A DNA stretch of 60,929 nucleotides. Origin: Acidobacteriota bacterium. Its GTDB lineage: Bacteria > Acidobacteriota > Terriglobia > Terriglobales > Acidobacteriaceae. The position numbers and the translations under genes were made by a program. The stretch is from positions 1 to 60,929 of the forward strand of contig JARLGI010000115.1 of the NCBI GenBank assembly GCA_031296115.1. The letters are read 5' to 3'. Below the pieces are notes generated by a model, which had not been told where the DNA came from, did not search any database, and saw only the letters and a list, made by a program, of their open reading frames with translations. Below are positions 25,379-38,179 of this stretch, piece by piece. The stretch's first letter is position 1, and each line of letters opens with the position of its first letter.

Positions 25379-26464
25379 CTAGTTCCGAATGTTCTCGAGC
25401 AACTGCTCGACTTCTGCTTTCTTGTCAGCGGTCAGCGGCAAGAGCGGCAGGCGTGGAGTTCCGCCGTACATTCCGTTGAAGTCCATGGCGTACTTCACGC
25501 CTGGGATACTCAGCTCTCCCACAATGCGCTGTGCGGCCTTCGCGATGCGCTCCTGCTTCTCGCGCGCCAGTGCAACGTCGCCGTCTTTCCAAGCGGCATA
25601 GATTTCGTAACAGGCGGTAGGCGCGCAGTCGGCAAAGGCGAGGATGGCGCCCACGGCGCCCACGGCGAGCGAAGGTTCGAGCTTCTGCGCGGCGCCTACC
25701 AGCACCTGGAAGCCGACCTCCTTCTCGCGGGTCTTCAACCCGCCGACAACCTTCACCGCGGCCGACGAGGGCTTCGGCGCAGAAGCTGCTCCCGCTGCCG
25801 CGCCAATCGAAACCAGTTCGCCACCGTCAGCACCCGTGGCAGGAGACGCCGCTGCCTTCAACATGCGTCCCGTGACGGCGGCAGACGTCTCGGTGACGGT
25901 CGCCTTGCGCTTGATGTGGCGCGTACCTTCTACCATCTTCTGCACCTTCTCGATCGAGCCGGCCGATTCCTTGATAGCGATGAGGATGGGATGCTCGGCG
26001 AGCTCGATGACGAGTTCGGCGGGTATGTCGTACCCGGTCGCCTGCGGGAAGTTGTAGATGACAACGGGCAGCGGCGAGCGGTCGCAAACGAAGCGATAGA
26101 ACGCGAGCATGTTCGCCGGATTCGCCATCTGGCCTTTGTAGTAGTGCGGCGTGCGCACCATGGCGACGTCGTAGCCCAGCTCGTAAGCGTATTCCGTCAG
26201 CCGCAAGGTCTCGATGGCCGACTCGATTCCCGTTCCCGCAATCAGGACCTTGTCGTTGGAAGCCGCGCCCCGCGCGGACTTCAGCACCTCGCGGCGCTCG
26301 TGATCGCTCAGTAGGATGGCTTCGCCGGTCGAGCCTTGCACGACGATGCCGGCAATCGGCCCGCGCGAGTATTGGTCGACGTTTTGTTCCAGCTTGCGGA
26401 AGTAAATTCTGCCGTCAGGATAAAACGGGGTGGTGATGGGAGGAAAGATGCCGTGTAGAAGCAT
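25379..26464 (-). CDS. Dihydrodipicolinate synthase/HOGA-family aldolase with an internal insertion
   Basis: A class I aldolase of the DapA/N-acetylneuraminate lyase family. Tyr137 (VVIYNFP) and the Schiff-base Lys165 (LIAIKESAG) are present, with GSTGEAILLS near the N-terminus. At 361 residues it is about 60 too long. The extra length is an Ala/Gly/Ser-rich stretch between residues about 190 and 247, after which the barrel resumes with VGFQVLVGAAQKLEPSLAVG. The C-terminal MDFNGMYGG resembles 4-hydroxy-2-oxoglutarate aldolase (HOGA) more than lysine-pathway DapA. No lysine genes are nearby, so the substrate is left open. Confidence 0.85.
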   Translation of the reverse strand: MLLHGIFPPITTPFYPDGRIYFRKLEQNVDQYSRGPIAGIVVQGSTGEAILLSDHERREVLKSARGAASNDKVLIAGTGIESAIETLRLTEYAYELGYDVAMVRTPHYYKGQMANPANMLAFYRFVCDRSPLPVVIYNFPQATGYDIPAELVIELAEHPILIAIKESAGSIEKVQKMVEGTRHIKRKATVTETSAAVTGRMLKAAASPATGADGGELVSIGAAAGAASAPKPSSAAVKVVGGLKTREKEVGFQVLVGAAQKLEPSLAVGAVGAILAFADCAPTACYEIYAAWKDGDVALAREKQERIAKAAQRIVGELSIPGVKYAMDFNGMYGGTPRLPLLPLTADKKAEVEQLLENIRN

Positions 26465-26551
26465 GGGAACCTCTGAGGGGATTATAAGACGCGGCGGTTA
26501 GCAGGTCCGGGTTGTACGACCGTTGCTGGTGATATGGAGATATTACGCCTG

Positions 26552-27326
26552 CTATTCGCCGGGATTCTTGTCACGAGTCAGCTCCCGTGCTGAAAACCAC
26601 TGCGAAGCTTCGAAACGGCGAGTCTTGGCCGACCACGTGTGGTCTCTTCTTAATTCCACTTTCACTCCCGCAAACTTAATTACTTCGACTTCCTTGAAAG
26701 CAGGGCCCGTGGCGAATCCTTTGCTGTCAGGCGCAGTCGGCGGTACATATACAAATTGGCTGTCTTGGAAGACTTCAGTCTCACCAAAGGGCGGCGTCAC
26801 GTAGGCGGATTCAACCGCATCGAGGGACGGGACATAGCTTCGTGTTGATGAGCTTGTACACCACAAAGTTTTGCTGCTTGATTCCCGTGCCCGACCCGTA
26901 CCGGACTTTGTGAATGAGCACTTGTGGAGAATCATCCCCTGTAACCGACGCTACGCTTACACCCGCTTCCTCGTATTTGTTCGGCACGATGATGGTCTGT
27001 AGGAATTGCCAGCCCTTGTCGTTCTCCTCGGTGAATATCAGATTCAGATCCCATCAGCCTTGCATTCGGACGAGACCAGCCTTGTGCAGTCCGTCAAGTT
27101 GAACATGAGTTGAAGTTATGTCAGAACAGCCATGCACGAGCAGGGATGTCTGTAACGCTCTGGTAACCGACTCATCCACGAAGAAAGCATCACAGCTTTT
27201 CGTCGTCGCCTCACATTTTTCCTCGGCTTTTTGTAAGCCTTTCAAATACCGACAAGCCACATGTTTGCCTCGCCCGTAGCTATCAGCGATTACATCATGA
27301 CCGATGGGAGATAGCTGTGACGCAGG
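26552..27326 (-). pseudogene. Decayed gene of unknown function
   Basis: One long coding-like frame can be followed on the minus strand from 27326, where no start codon is seen. It contains IGHDVIADSYGRGKHVACRY and then reaches an in-frame TGA at 27054-27056. It continues in the same frame with WDLNLIFTEENDKGWQFLQT and QVLIHKVRYGSGTGIKQQNF. A frameshift near 26835-26870 leads to a third segment (VYVPPTAPDSKGFATGPAF and the C-terminal SARELTRDKNPGE). Missing start, nonsense and frameshift together indicate a dead gene. I do not recognise the family. Confidence 0.6.
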
Positions 27327-27329
27327 TTA

Positions 27330-27689
27330 CGTCTCGGATGCTCAGCCGTAGCTGGCGCGAACAGCCGATTTCACAAACAATCCTTACGCCGGGCGCCCCG
27401 TCTTTCGCCCCGGTTTTGGCGGAGGGCGGGAGCAAGATGTGCTGTCCCTGAAGGGACTCGGGAGTTCGTGGGGCCGGGTCCAGCCAACTACTGTGGCAGC
27501 GGGCTGGATCCACTCAACTACTAAAGAGGGACCGCCTTGGAATTGTCATCACGAGGAGGCCTTCAGGCCGACGAGGGATCTGCTTTTCTTCCAGTTGTCG
27601 CCGCGACCCCGGATTCGCTCGTCATGGCAATTCTATCGTCGTTGCCTCGGTCGCAGGTTTCCGGTGCGCTGGCTGACGGCCAAAAGCTG
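27330..27689. repeat. Repeat-rich gene-free stretch
   Basis: No gene is supported. The stretch contains G+C-rich palindromic modules (for example CCCTGAAGGGACTCGGGAG near 27446-27464 and GAGGCCTTCAGGCCGACGAGG near 27557-27577). The latter is followed by GATCTGCTTTT, a common acidobacterial intergenic motif. It ends in the heptad cluster at the carB terminus. Confidence 0.6.
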
Positions 27690-27700
27690 AATGCTAGTTG

Positions 27701-30993
<3,293 letters not shown>

Positions 30994-30994
<1 letters not shown>

Positions 30995-32127
30995 TACTGA
31001 CGCTTCCACTCCTCCATCATCTTCACAAAATCCTTGAACAGGTAGTGCGAGTCGTGCGGGCCGGGCGCGGCCTCGGGGTGGTACTGCACGCTGAACAGCG
31101 GCAGCGAGCGATGGCGCAGACCCTCCAGCGTATTGTCGTTCAGGTCGATGTGCGTCAGGTCCACATCGCTCCGCTTCAGCGAATCAGGATCGACGGCGTA
31201 GTTGTGATTGTGCGCCGTGATCTCGACCTTGCCAGTCGCCATCTGCTTCACCGGATGGTTGCCGCCGTGGTGCCCGAACTTCAGCTTGTAGGTCCTGCCG
31301 CCCAGCGCCAGGCCAATCAACTGGTGGCCCAGGCAGATGCCGAAGATGGGCACACGGCCCATCATGCGGCGAATGCTCTCCTGCGCGTAGGTTACCGGCT
31401 CGGGATCGCCCGGCCCGTTCGACAGGAACACGCCATCGGGCTTGAGCGCCAGCACGTCTTCCGCGCTGGTGGTGGCAGGAACAACCGTCACTCGGCAGCA
31501 CTCGCCCACCAGGCGCCGCAGAATGTTGTGCTTGATGCCGTAATCGTAGGCGACAACATGGTGCCGGGGCGGTTCGTCCTTCACGCCGACGACTTCCGTC
31601 GGCTCGTGCGAACGCACGCCCTCGTCCCATTCGTAAACGCTGCGCGTCGTGACTTCCTTCGCCAGGTCGGTGCCGTCCATCTTCGGGATGGAGCGCGCCT
31701 TGGCGATGAGCTTGTCCACGTCGCTTTCCAGCGTGGAGATGACGCCGCGCATCACCCCATTGGCCCGCAGATGCCGCACCAGCGCGCGCGTGTCGATCTC
31801 CGCCAGCACCGGAATCTTGTAGCGCTCCAGGTACTCCTCCGCCACTTCCTGCGAACGCCAGTTCGAGCTGACGCGCGAAAACTCGCGCACGATCAGCCCC
31901 TCGATGTAGGGGCGCGTGGCCTCGTTGTCGTCGGAGTTGGTGCCGTAGTTGCCGATTTCGGGGTTGGTAAGAACTACGATCTGCCCGGCGTAGGAAGGAT
32001 CGGTGAAGATTTCCTGATAGCCGGTGATGGAGGTGTTAAAAACAACTTCCCCGTAACATTCGCCTTTGGTGCCGTAGCCTTTGCCGCGGAAGATCCGTCC
32101 ATCTTCCAGCGCAAGGATTGCCTGCAT
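30994..32127 (-). CDS. carA: Carbamoyl-phosphate synthase small (glutaminase) subunit
   Basis: A 377-residue class I glutamine amidotransferase that delivers ammonia to CarB. The nucleophile Cys is in FGICLGHQL, and the His and Glu of the triad are in [13 protein letters not shown]. The N-terminal CPSase small-chain domain is complete ([18 protein letters not shown]). It is translationally coupled to carB. The 120 bp upstream show no obvious PyrR or arginine operator by eye. Confidence 0.98.
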
Positions 32128-32250
32128 CGTTTCTCCGGGGACTGGATTTTATCGATCTTATCAGGGAACGTCGCGGAGCATAAGAGGGCGCTGTGGATTT
32201 CGCGGGTTAATTCGGCTGACGCTATCAGCGCGCCGGCGCAAGAGCTGCCC

Positions 32251-32844
32251 CTACGGCTTTGCTGCCGGCGCACCTTCGTCCACCGTAATAGCAAGTGCAA
32301 TCGTGCGCGACGACTTGTCGACCTGTACCTGCGGCACGGGTGTGAAGTTCATGTAGCCTTTGCCTATGTAGAGGCGTCGCATTGCTTCCAGGCCCCGGCG
32401 TATTTTCTCGGTATCGAAAAGGTCGCCGTTCTGTAGCGGAAACTGGCGTCGCAACTCGTCTGCAGGAAATACCTTGGCATTCGCAAAGGTGATGTCCTTC
32501 AGCCGGTACTGTTCGCATTCGTTCACACTGATGGTGACTGCAACAATTTCGCGGCGCTTGCCCTGGCTGAGGACCTTGACCTCCGGCTCGCCGACCTGCG
32601 CTTTGAAGTAACCCCGCGTTTGCAATGCGTAGAGCACCCGCTCCTTGATTTCCTTCAAATTGCTGCGCTGGTACTGGTGGTCGATAACGTCGTCCGCGAT
32701 TTGTTGCTGCTCGGCCTGCGAAAGCCTGGTGGGTCCGGTGAAGTCCACGGAGTCCACTGTGACATCCGCCTTGGGGAGTGCGGTCTGGGCCACGATGCGC
32801 GTGGTCAGCAGGAGAACGGCGGTGACAACAGCCAGCTTGTGCAT
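32251..32844 (-). CDS. Secreted POTRA-domain protein (BamA/TamA-like periplasmic fragment)
   Basis: A 197-residue exported protein with a signal peptide (residues about 1-19) and two tandem POTRA-like modules. Evidence is the VDSVDFTGPTRLS strand/turn, the helix KEIKERVLYALQTRGYFKA, and the second module LKDITFANAKVFPADELRRQ with a further LEAMRRLYIGKGYMNF. There is no beta-barrel domain, so it would act in the periplasm as a stand-alone POTRA protein, possibly with an outer-membrane assembly machine (inference). The ATG at 32844 has CGGAGG upstream. It is divergent from the RHH-like regulator. Confidence 0.82.
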   Translation of the reverse strand: MHKLAVVTAVLLLTTRIVAQTALPKADVTVDSVDFTGPTRLSQAEQQQIADDVIDHQYQRSNLKEIKERVLYALQTRGYFKAQVGEPEVKVLSQGKRREIVAVTISVNECEQYRLKDITFANAKVFPADELRRQFPLQNGDLFDTEKIRRGLEAMRRLYIGKGYMNFTPVPQVQVDKSSRTIALAITVDEGAPAAKP

Positions 32845-32924
32845 GGTGCCTCCGGCGGAATTATAGGACCTAGGCTCGCGACGGGGCATGCCCCTTGCCA
32901 TAGGATGCGCAAGCACAGGAAGCC

Positions 32925-32953
32925 TTGACGTTATCTTGGTACTTTGATACATT
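32925..32953 (+). promoter_or_regulatory. Sigma70-type promoter directly at the start of the RHH-like gene
   Basis: TTGACG (32925-32930), a 17-bp spacer and TACATT (32948-32953) form a near-consensus promoter. The ATG at 32961 lies seven bases after the -10 box, where transcription would begin. The spacer and following bases contain GTAC (32939-32942) and GTAC (32955-32958) around an AT-rich centre, a possible operator for autoregulation. Confidence 0.7.
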
Positions 32954-32960
32954 AGTACAC

Positions 32961-33227
32961 ATGACCAAACATCGTGAAGCCTATGTCGAAATTGAACGGG
33001 TCCAGACCGGCGTCCGCATGGAGAGGCGCCTGCTCAAGGTGCTGAAGGGGCTGGCCGAACTTAAAGATCTGACACTGGGCGATCTGCTGGAAGGCATCGT
33101 TCTGCATGCCTTCGAAGGCAAGGCGCCTTTTTCGCCGCAGACACTGAAGGAAATCGAGAAGCTGCGGCAGATTTACGGCCTGACGCTGAAAGCCACCGAT
33201 AGCCATCACCTGAAGGAGCGGCGATGA
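32961..33227 (+). CDS. Ribbon-helix-helix-like putative DNA-binding protein
   Basis: An 88-residue protein. Residues about 8-50 read as a ribbon strand (IERVQTGVRMERRL) followed by two helices (LKVLKGLAELKDLTLGDLLE), the pattern of RHH repressors; the remainder is a charged helix. A dimeric transcription factor is an inference. There is no Shine-Dalgarno sequence, and a strong promoter sits seven bases upstream, so the mRNA is probably leaderless. Its stop overlaps the start of the next gene (ATGA), suggesting it controls or accompanies the START-like protein. Confidence 0.72.
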   Translation: MTKHREAYVEIERVQTGVRMERRLLKVLKGLAELKDLTLGDLLEGIVLHAFEGKAPFSPQTLKEIEKLRQIYGLTLKATDSHHLKERR

Positions 33228-33769
33228 AACTCACCCTGATGATTTCTACCCTGACATTCTTGCTCGCGCTGCTTGCTTCCCTCTCTGCAAGTGCGCAGAA
33301 GCCTGTCTCCACCCTGGCCCATACCCGCACCCAGTTCAGCTTTGTGGTCAACGCTCCCTTTGAGCAGGTGGTGCCGCTGTTCGGTGCCCACGAGGAACGC
33401 AAGTGGGCTGAACACTGGGACCCACAGTTCATCTACCCAAATCCCGCGCGCGATCAGCAAGGCGGGGTTTTCAAGGTCGAGCATGGCCAGCGCTCCAGCG
33501 TGTGGATCAATACCGCACTCGATCTGACCGCGGGACACGTCCAATACGCATACGTGCTGAACGACGCCATGACGACGCTGATCGACATTCACGCCACCCG
33601 ACAGGGAGTGGACAAGACCTCGGTCACCGTCTCCTACGAGCGGACCGCGCTGATACCGGAAGCCAACGGCCACGTTCAGCACATGACGAAGAGGGACGAA
33701 GGCGCGGGCAAGGAGTGGGGCGACGCACTCAACGCCTACTTCGCGAGCAAGGCGAAACCGCCGAAATAA
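33224..33769 (+). CDS. Secreted SRPBCC/START-like protein
   Basis: A 181-residue protein with a clear signal peptide (LTFLLALLASLSASAQ, cleavage near residue 24). The mature part has the pattern of a SRPBCC ligand-binding fold: the first strand is TQFSFVVNAPFEQVVPLF, and a long C-terminal helix includes GAGKEWGDALNAYF. Export of such a domain is less usual than a cytoplasmic one. The ligand is unknown. It is translationally coupled to the RHH-like regulator. Confidence 0.75.
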   Translation: MKLTLMISTLTFLLALLASLSASAQKPVSTLAHTRTQFSFVVNAPFEQVVPLFGAHEERKWAEHWDPQFIYPNPARDQQGGVFKVEHGQRSSVWINTALDLTAGHVQYAYVLNDAMTTLIDIHATRQGVDKTSVTVSYERTALIPEANGHVQHMTKRDEGAGKEWGDALNAYFASKAKPPK

Positions 33770-34154
33770 GTTCCCCTCCCTTTTTGGGAACACCGAAAAA
33801 TAAATATTCGAATATCACTGACAAACGCTGCGGAATCGCGCTAGGTTGAGAACGTAGTCGGGTCGGCAGGCACATGTGTGCCGGACACCCGGCTATTTGT
33901 TTTGGGCGGCACTTTGCCGTAAAGAAGGACGGAGCGGCGTGAGCGAGACCGTAAATTCTCTATTAATTGTGCAAGCGGCTCCCTGCGACCCGCAAGTTAT
34001 TCAGAATCAATAGTATACGATAACTTCAATGAATGCACGACCTTACCGCCGAAATCTCGCTAACTCTATGATTCCAAGGAACCATCCAGGGGGAGGGGGT
34101 ACCAAATCAAAGAGCGAGCACCCGAACCTGCCCGCAGCGCGCTACAGTGATCTC
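33770..34154. other. Gene-free stretch between the START-like and macrodomain genes
   Basis: No gene is supported in these 385 bp. A short hairpin GGCAC-ATGT-GTGCC lies at 33869-33882, followed further on by ATTTGTTTT, a weak terminator candidate for the upstream operon. The part from 33950 to 34030 is clearly more AT-rich than its surroundings. I recognise no riboswitch class. Confidence 0.5.
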
Positions 34155-34733
<579 letters not shown>

Positions 34734-34817
34734 CGGGCTCGCACCGAGGTGCCAGCAACTTTTTCGAGGAGTGCGGTTTATAAGCAATGAAACCTTGAGC
34801 GAGGAAGAAGCCAGTTC

Positions 34818-36869
34818 ATGAACCTCGGCGCAACCAGCCCAACAAGCAGACACAAGTTACAGCGCGCAGGTTGCCTGGTCCTCACGCTCCTTCTCGCCGC
34901 CAGCCTTTACGCCGCCAAGAAATCAAAGGTCTCCGACGCCGCAACCGAGCAGAAGCGGGCGCTGCATGCCCTTGATCGTCTTGCCTTCGGGCCGCGTCCC
35001 GGCGATGTGCAGTTCGTGACCGCAATGGGCGTGGACAAGTGGATCGAGCAGCAGCTGCATCCCGACAAGATTGACGACAGCGCCATGCAGTCGCGGCTCG
35101 CCGGCTACCGCACCTTGCAGATGAGTTCGCGCGAGATGCTGCTGGATTTCCCGCCGAATCCAGTTCTCAAGGCTGTGCAGGAAGGCAAGCTTCCCATGCC
35201 GCGCGATCCTTACCGCCGTGCTGTCTATGTGGCCGGACTCGACCGCATGGAGCAGAAACAGGAACAGAAGCAGAACGCGGCGGAAGCCACGCCTGCGAAT
35301 GCTCAGCCGAACGGCATCGCAACTCCGGTCGCCATGCAGCGGCAGCAAGACCGCCGCGACGCGCACGGTGTGGTCGACGATCTGATTGCATTACGTGCGG
35401 ACCAGCGGATGCAACGGATTCTTGCGCTGCCCGTAGCGCAACAGCGCGACCTTACGCAGGGGCTACCCTTCGAGAAGCGCCAGGCATTGCTCTCCGGCCT
35501 GACGGCCGAGCAGTGCGAGACCGTGCTGGCACTCAACAATCCGGCGGGCGTCATCAACAACGAGGTGCAGTCGGCGAAGCTGCTGCGCGCCGTGTATAGC
35601 GATCGCCAACTAGAAGAGGTGCTGACCGACTTCTGGTTCAACCACTTCAACGTGTTTATCGGCAAGGGCGCTGATCATTACCTGGTAACCGCCTATGAGC
35701 GCGACGTGATTCGTCTGCACGTGCTGGGCAAATTTCAGGACCTGCTGATCGCGACCGCCAAGAGCCCGGCGATGCTGTTCTATCTCGACAACTGGCAGAG
35801 TGAAGGCCCTGATTCCGACGCTGCACACGGAGTGCCCGAACATCCACACGCGCAAGCCGCGCGGATGAATGGGCCATTCGGGCCACGCCGTTGGCCCCCG
35901 GGCTATCCGCCCCCGCAGCAAAAGCCGAATGCGCAAAACAAACAGCAGAAACGCAGCAGCGGCCTGAATGAAAACTATGCGCGCGAGTTGATGGAACTGC
36001 ACACGCTGGGCGTGAACGGCGGCTACTCGCAGCAGGACGTGACCCAGGTGGCGCGCGTCTTTACGGGGTGGACGATCGAGGAGCCTCGTCAGGGCGGCGG
36101 TTTCACCTTCAAGCAGCGGCTGCACGAGCCGGGCAAGAAAACCGTGCTTGGCCGCACCATCAAAGAAGGTGGTGAAAATGAGGGCGTGCAAGTGCTGGAG
36201 ATGCTGGCACGCAGTCCTGCGACAGCGCGTTTCATCTCCACCGAGCTGTCCCAGCGCTTCGTCTCCGACACCCCGCCGCAATCGCTGGTTGACGCGATGG
36301 CGAAGACCTACCTCAAGAGCGACGGTGACCTTCGCGAGGTGCTGCGCACCATGTTCCACTCGCCGGAATTCTGGGCGCCGGAGGCGTATCGCGCGCGGGT
36401 GAAGACGCCCTTTGAGTTTGTGGTTTCGTCGTTGCGCGCCACCCAGGCCGACATCACCGACCCGCAGCCGCTCCTGGCTACGTTGAATAAGATGGGCATG
36501 CTATTATACGGTTCGCAGCCGCCGACCGGCTACTCCACCAAGTCGGATGTGTGGGTAAACTCGGCAGCGCTGCTCGACCGCATGAACTTTGGCTTGGCGC
36601 TTTCGACCAATCATTTGCCGGGCACGAGCTTCGACCTTTCGCAACTGACAAAGGGAACGGCAACCTCCGATAACGATCCTTACAAGGTGCAATTGGAGTT
36701 GGAGCAGACGCTGCTGGCGGGCAACGTTTCCCAGCAGACGCACCAGACGATTGAAGAGCGCATTGCCGCGCCGCAGGCCATCGCGCAGTTCGCGGACCCC
36801 AACCGGCCCACGAACGTGAACGTGATCGCGGGATTGCTGCTGGGCTCGCCGGAGTTTCAGCGAAAGTAA
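34818..36869 (+). CDS. DUF1800 domain secreted protein
   Basis: A 683-residue exported protein. The signal peptide covers residues about 15-36. The DUF1800 domain runs through most of the protein; recognisable pieces are LHALDRLAFGPRPGD at the start, DFWFNHFNVF, GLNENYARELMELHTLGV, VARVFTGWTIE and FHSPEFW. The middle contains low-complexity Gln/Asn/Pro stretches. The function is unknown, but DUF1800 proteins are almost always encoded beside a DUF1501 protein, as here, 11 bp downstream. Confidence 0.95.
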   Translation: MNLGATSPTSRHKLQRAGCLVLTLLLAASLYAAKKSKVSDAATEQKRALHALDRLAFGPRPGDVQFVTAMGVDKWIEQQLHPDKIDDSAMQSRLAGYRTLQMSSREMLLDFPPNPVLKAVQEGKLPMPRDPYRRAVYVAGLDRMEQKQEQKQNAAEATPANAQPNGIATPVAMQRQQDRRDAHGVVDDLIALRADQRMQRILALPVAQQRDLTQGLPFEKRQALLSGLTAEQCETVLALNNPAGVINNEVQSAKLLRAVYSDRQLEEVLTDFWFNHFNVFIGKGADHYLVTAYERDVIRLHVLGKFQDLLIATAKSPAMLFYLDNWQSEGPDSDAAHGVPEHPHAQAARMNGPFGPRRWPPGYPPPQQKPNAQNKQQKRSSGLNENYARELMELHTLGVNGGYSQQDVTQVARVFTGWTIEEPRQGGGFTFKQRLHEPGKKTVLGRTIKEGGENEGVQVLEMLARSPATARFISTELSQRFVSDTPPQSLVDAMAKTYLKSDGDLREVLRTMFHSPEFWAPEAYRARVKTPFEFVVSSLRATQADITDPQPLLATLNKMGMLLYGSQPPTGYSTKSDVWVNSAALLDRMNFGLALSTNHLPGTSFDLSQLTKGTATSDNDPYKVQLELEQTLLAGNVSQQTHQTIEERIAAPQAIAQFADPNRPTNVNVIAGLLLGSPEFQRK

Positions 36870-36880
36870 CTGAGAACATC

Positions 36881-38122
36881 ATGAGCATCACACGACGGGC
36901 ATTCATGAAGGGCGGAGCGATGGCGGTGGTCGGCACAGCGGCCATTCCCTCGTTTCTAACGCGCGCAGCCTGGGGCGCAGTCGCACCTGGCGCCAGCAAC
37001 AAGCGGCTGGTTGTGATCTTCCAGCGCGGCGCGGCCGACGGGCTTAACATCGTGGTGCCGCACGCCGAGCATGCTTACTATGCGATGCGGCCGAGCATCA
37101 ACATCCCGCGTCAGCAAGTCATCGATCTCAACGGATTTTTCGGCCTGCACCCGTCGCTGTCGTCGTTCAAGCCGCTGTGGAATCAGGATCATCTGGCCAT
37201 CGTGCACGCCGCCGGCTCGCCCGACACAACGCGTTCGCACTTTGATGCCCAGGACTACATGGAATCGGGTACGCCCGGCGTCAAGGCCACCACCGACGGT
37301 TGGCTCAATCGCACGGTGCAATCGCAGCCGTATCCGGTTGACAGCCCGTTCCGGGCGGTCGCGCTCGGCACTTCCCTGCCGCGCATCCTATCCGGCAAGG
37401 CCGCCGCTGTCGCGGTCAGCAACGTCAACGGCTTTGGCGTTTCCGGCGGCAATCCCGCGGCGGCGCCGCTCGGCAACACTTTTGAAGCAATGTACGCGCA
37501 GTCAGTCGACACCGTATTGCATAGCACCGCCACGGAAACCTTCGAAGCGGTCAAGATGCTGAAGTCGGCAGATCCGCGGCACTACACGCCAGCGCCGGGC
37601 GCCAACTACCCGAAGGGACGCTTCGGCGATGCCCTGCAGCAGACCGCGCAGCTCATCAAGTCGAACCTCGGAGTGCAGATAGCCTTCACCGACATCGGCG
37701 GATGGGACCATCACGTGAACGAAGGCGCGGTCGAAGGTCAACTCTCCAACGTGCTGCGCGAGTTCTCGCAATCCATCGCCTCCTTTTGGACCGACCTGGG
37801 TGCGCTGGCGGAAGACACGGTCGTCGTCACCATGTCGGAGTTCGGACGTACGGCGCGCGAGAACGGCAATCGCGGCACCGATCACGGCCACGCCAACGTC
37901 ATGTTCATCCTCGGCGGCCCGGTGCGCGGCGGACGTGTTTACGGCCGCTGGCCCGGACTTGAACCATCGCAGCTCAATGAAGGACGCGACCTCGCACTGA
38001 CGACGGATTTTCGACGTGTGCTGGGAGAAGCCGTCTCGCGGCATCTGGGGAACGACCATCTCAACAGCGTTTTTCCCGGCTTCGACAATTCACCACGGGA
38101 GTTTCTGCGCTACCTTGGATAG
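36881..38122 (+). CDS. DUF1501 domain protein, Tat-exported
   Basis: A 413-residue protein with a twin-arginine signal (ITRRAFMKGGAMAVVG) followed by a DUF1501/sulfatase-like alpha/beta domain. The typical LVVIFQRGAADGLNIVVP, HAAGSPDTTRSHFDAQDYME and EFGRTARENGNRGTDHGHAN segments are present; the last is metal-ligand-like. Tat export suggests folding with a cofactor in the cytoplasm. It forms an operon with the DUF1800 gene. The biochemical role is unknown. Confidence 0.95.
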   Translation: MSITRRAFMKGGAMAVVGTAAIPSFLTRAAWGAVAPGASNKRLVVIFQRGAADGLNIVVPHAEHAYYAMRPSINIPRQQVIDLNGFFGLHPSLSSFKPLWNQDHLAIVHAAGSPDTTRSHFDAQDYMESGTPGVKATTDGWLNRTVQSQPYPVDSPFRAVALGTSLPRILSGKAAAVAVSNVNGFGVSGGNPAAAPLGNTFEAMYAQSVDTVLHSTATETFEAVKMLKSADPRHYTPAPGANYPKGRFGDALQQTAQLIKSNLGVQIAFTDIGGWDHHVNEGAVEGQLSNVLREFSQSIASFWTDLGALAEDTVVVTMSEFGRTARENGNRGTDHGHANVMFILGGPVRGGRVYGRWPGLEPSQLNEGRDLALTTDFRRVLGEAVSRHLGNDHLNSVFPGFDNSPREFLRYLG

Positions 38123-38144
38123 AACTTCGGCCGGCCTCGCCCGT

Positions 38145-38173
38145 CTGTCAACAGAGAAGTAAGCGGCTATAAT
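38145..38173 (+). promoter_or_regulatory. Promoter with perfect -10 box at the frataxin start codon
   Basis: CTGTCA (38145-38150), a 17-bp spacer and a perfect TATAAT (38168-38173) lie directly in front of cyaY. Only six bases separate the -10 box from the ATG at 38180, so transcription should begin on or next to the A of the start codon. Confidence 0.68.
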
Positions 38174-38179
38174 CCCGTC

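Noticed and set aside
27054-27056. Second candidate selenocysteine UGA
   Set aside because: The context is Gly-UGA-Trp without a CxxU or other redox motif. The same frame also carries a frameshift and lacks a start, so decay is the simpler explanation.
27295-27513. A 72-codon open frame rich in Pro/Ser
   Set aside because: It overlaps palindromic intergenic modules and has no start signal or homology pattern; judged repeat-derived.
33860-33905. Riboswitch or small RNA in the 33.8-34.1 kb gap
   Set aside because: Only a 5-bp hairpin and a T-rich run are visible and no known consensus could be matched.
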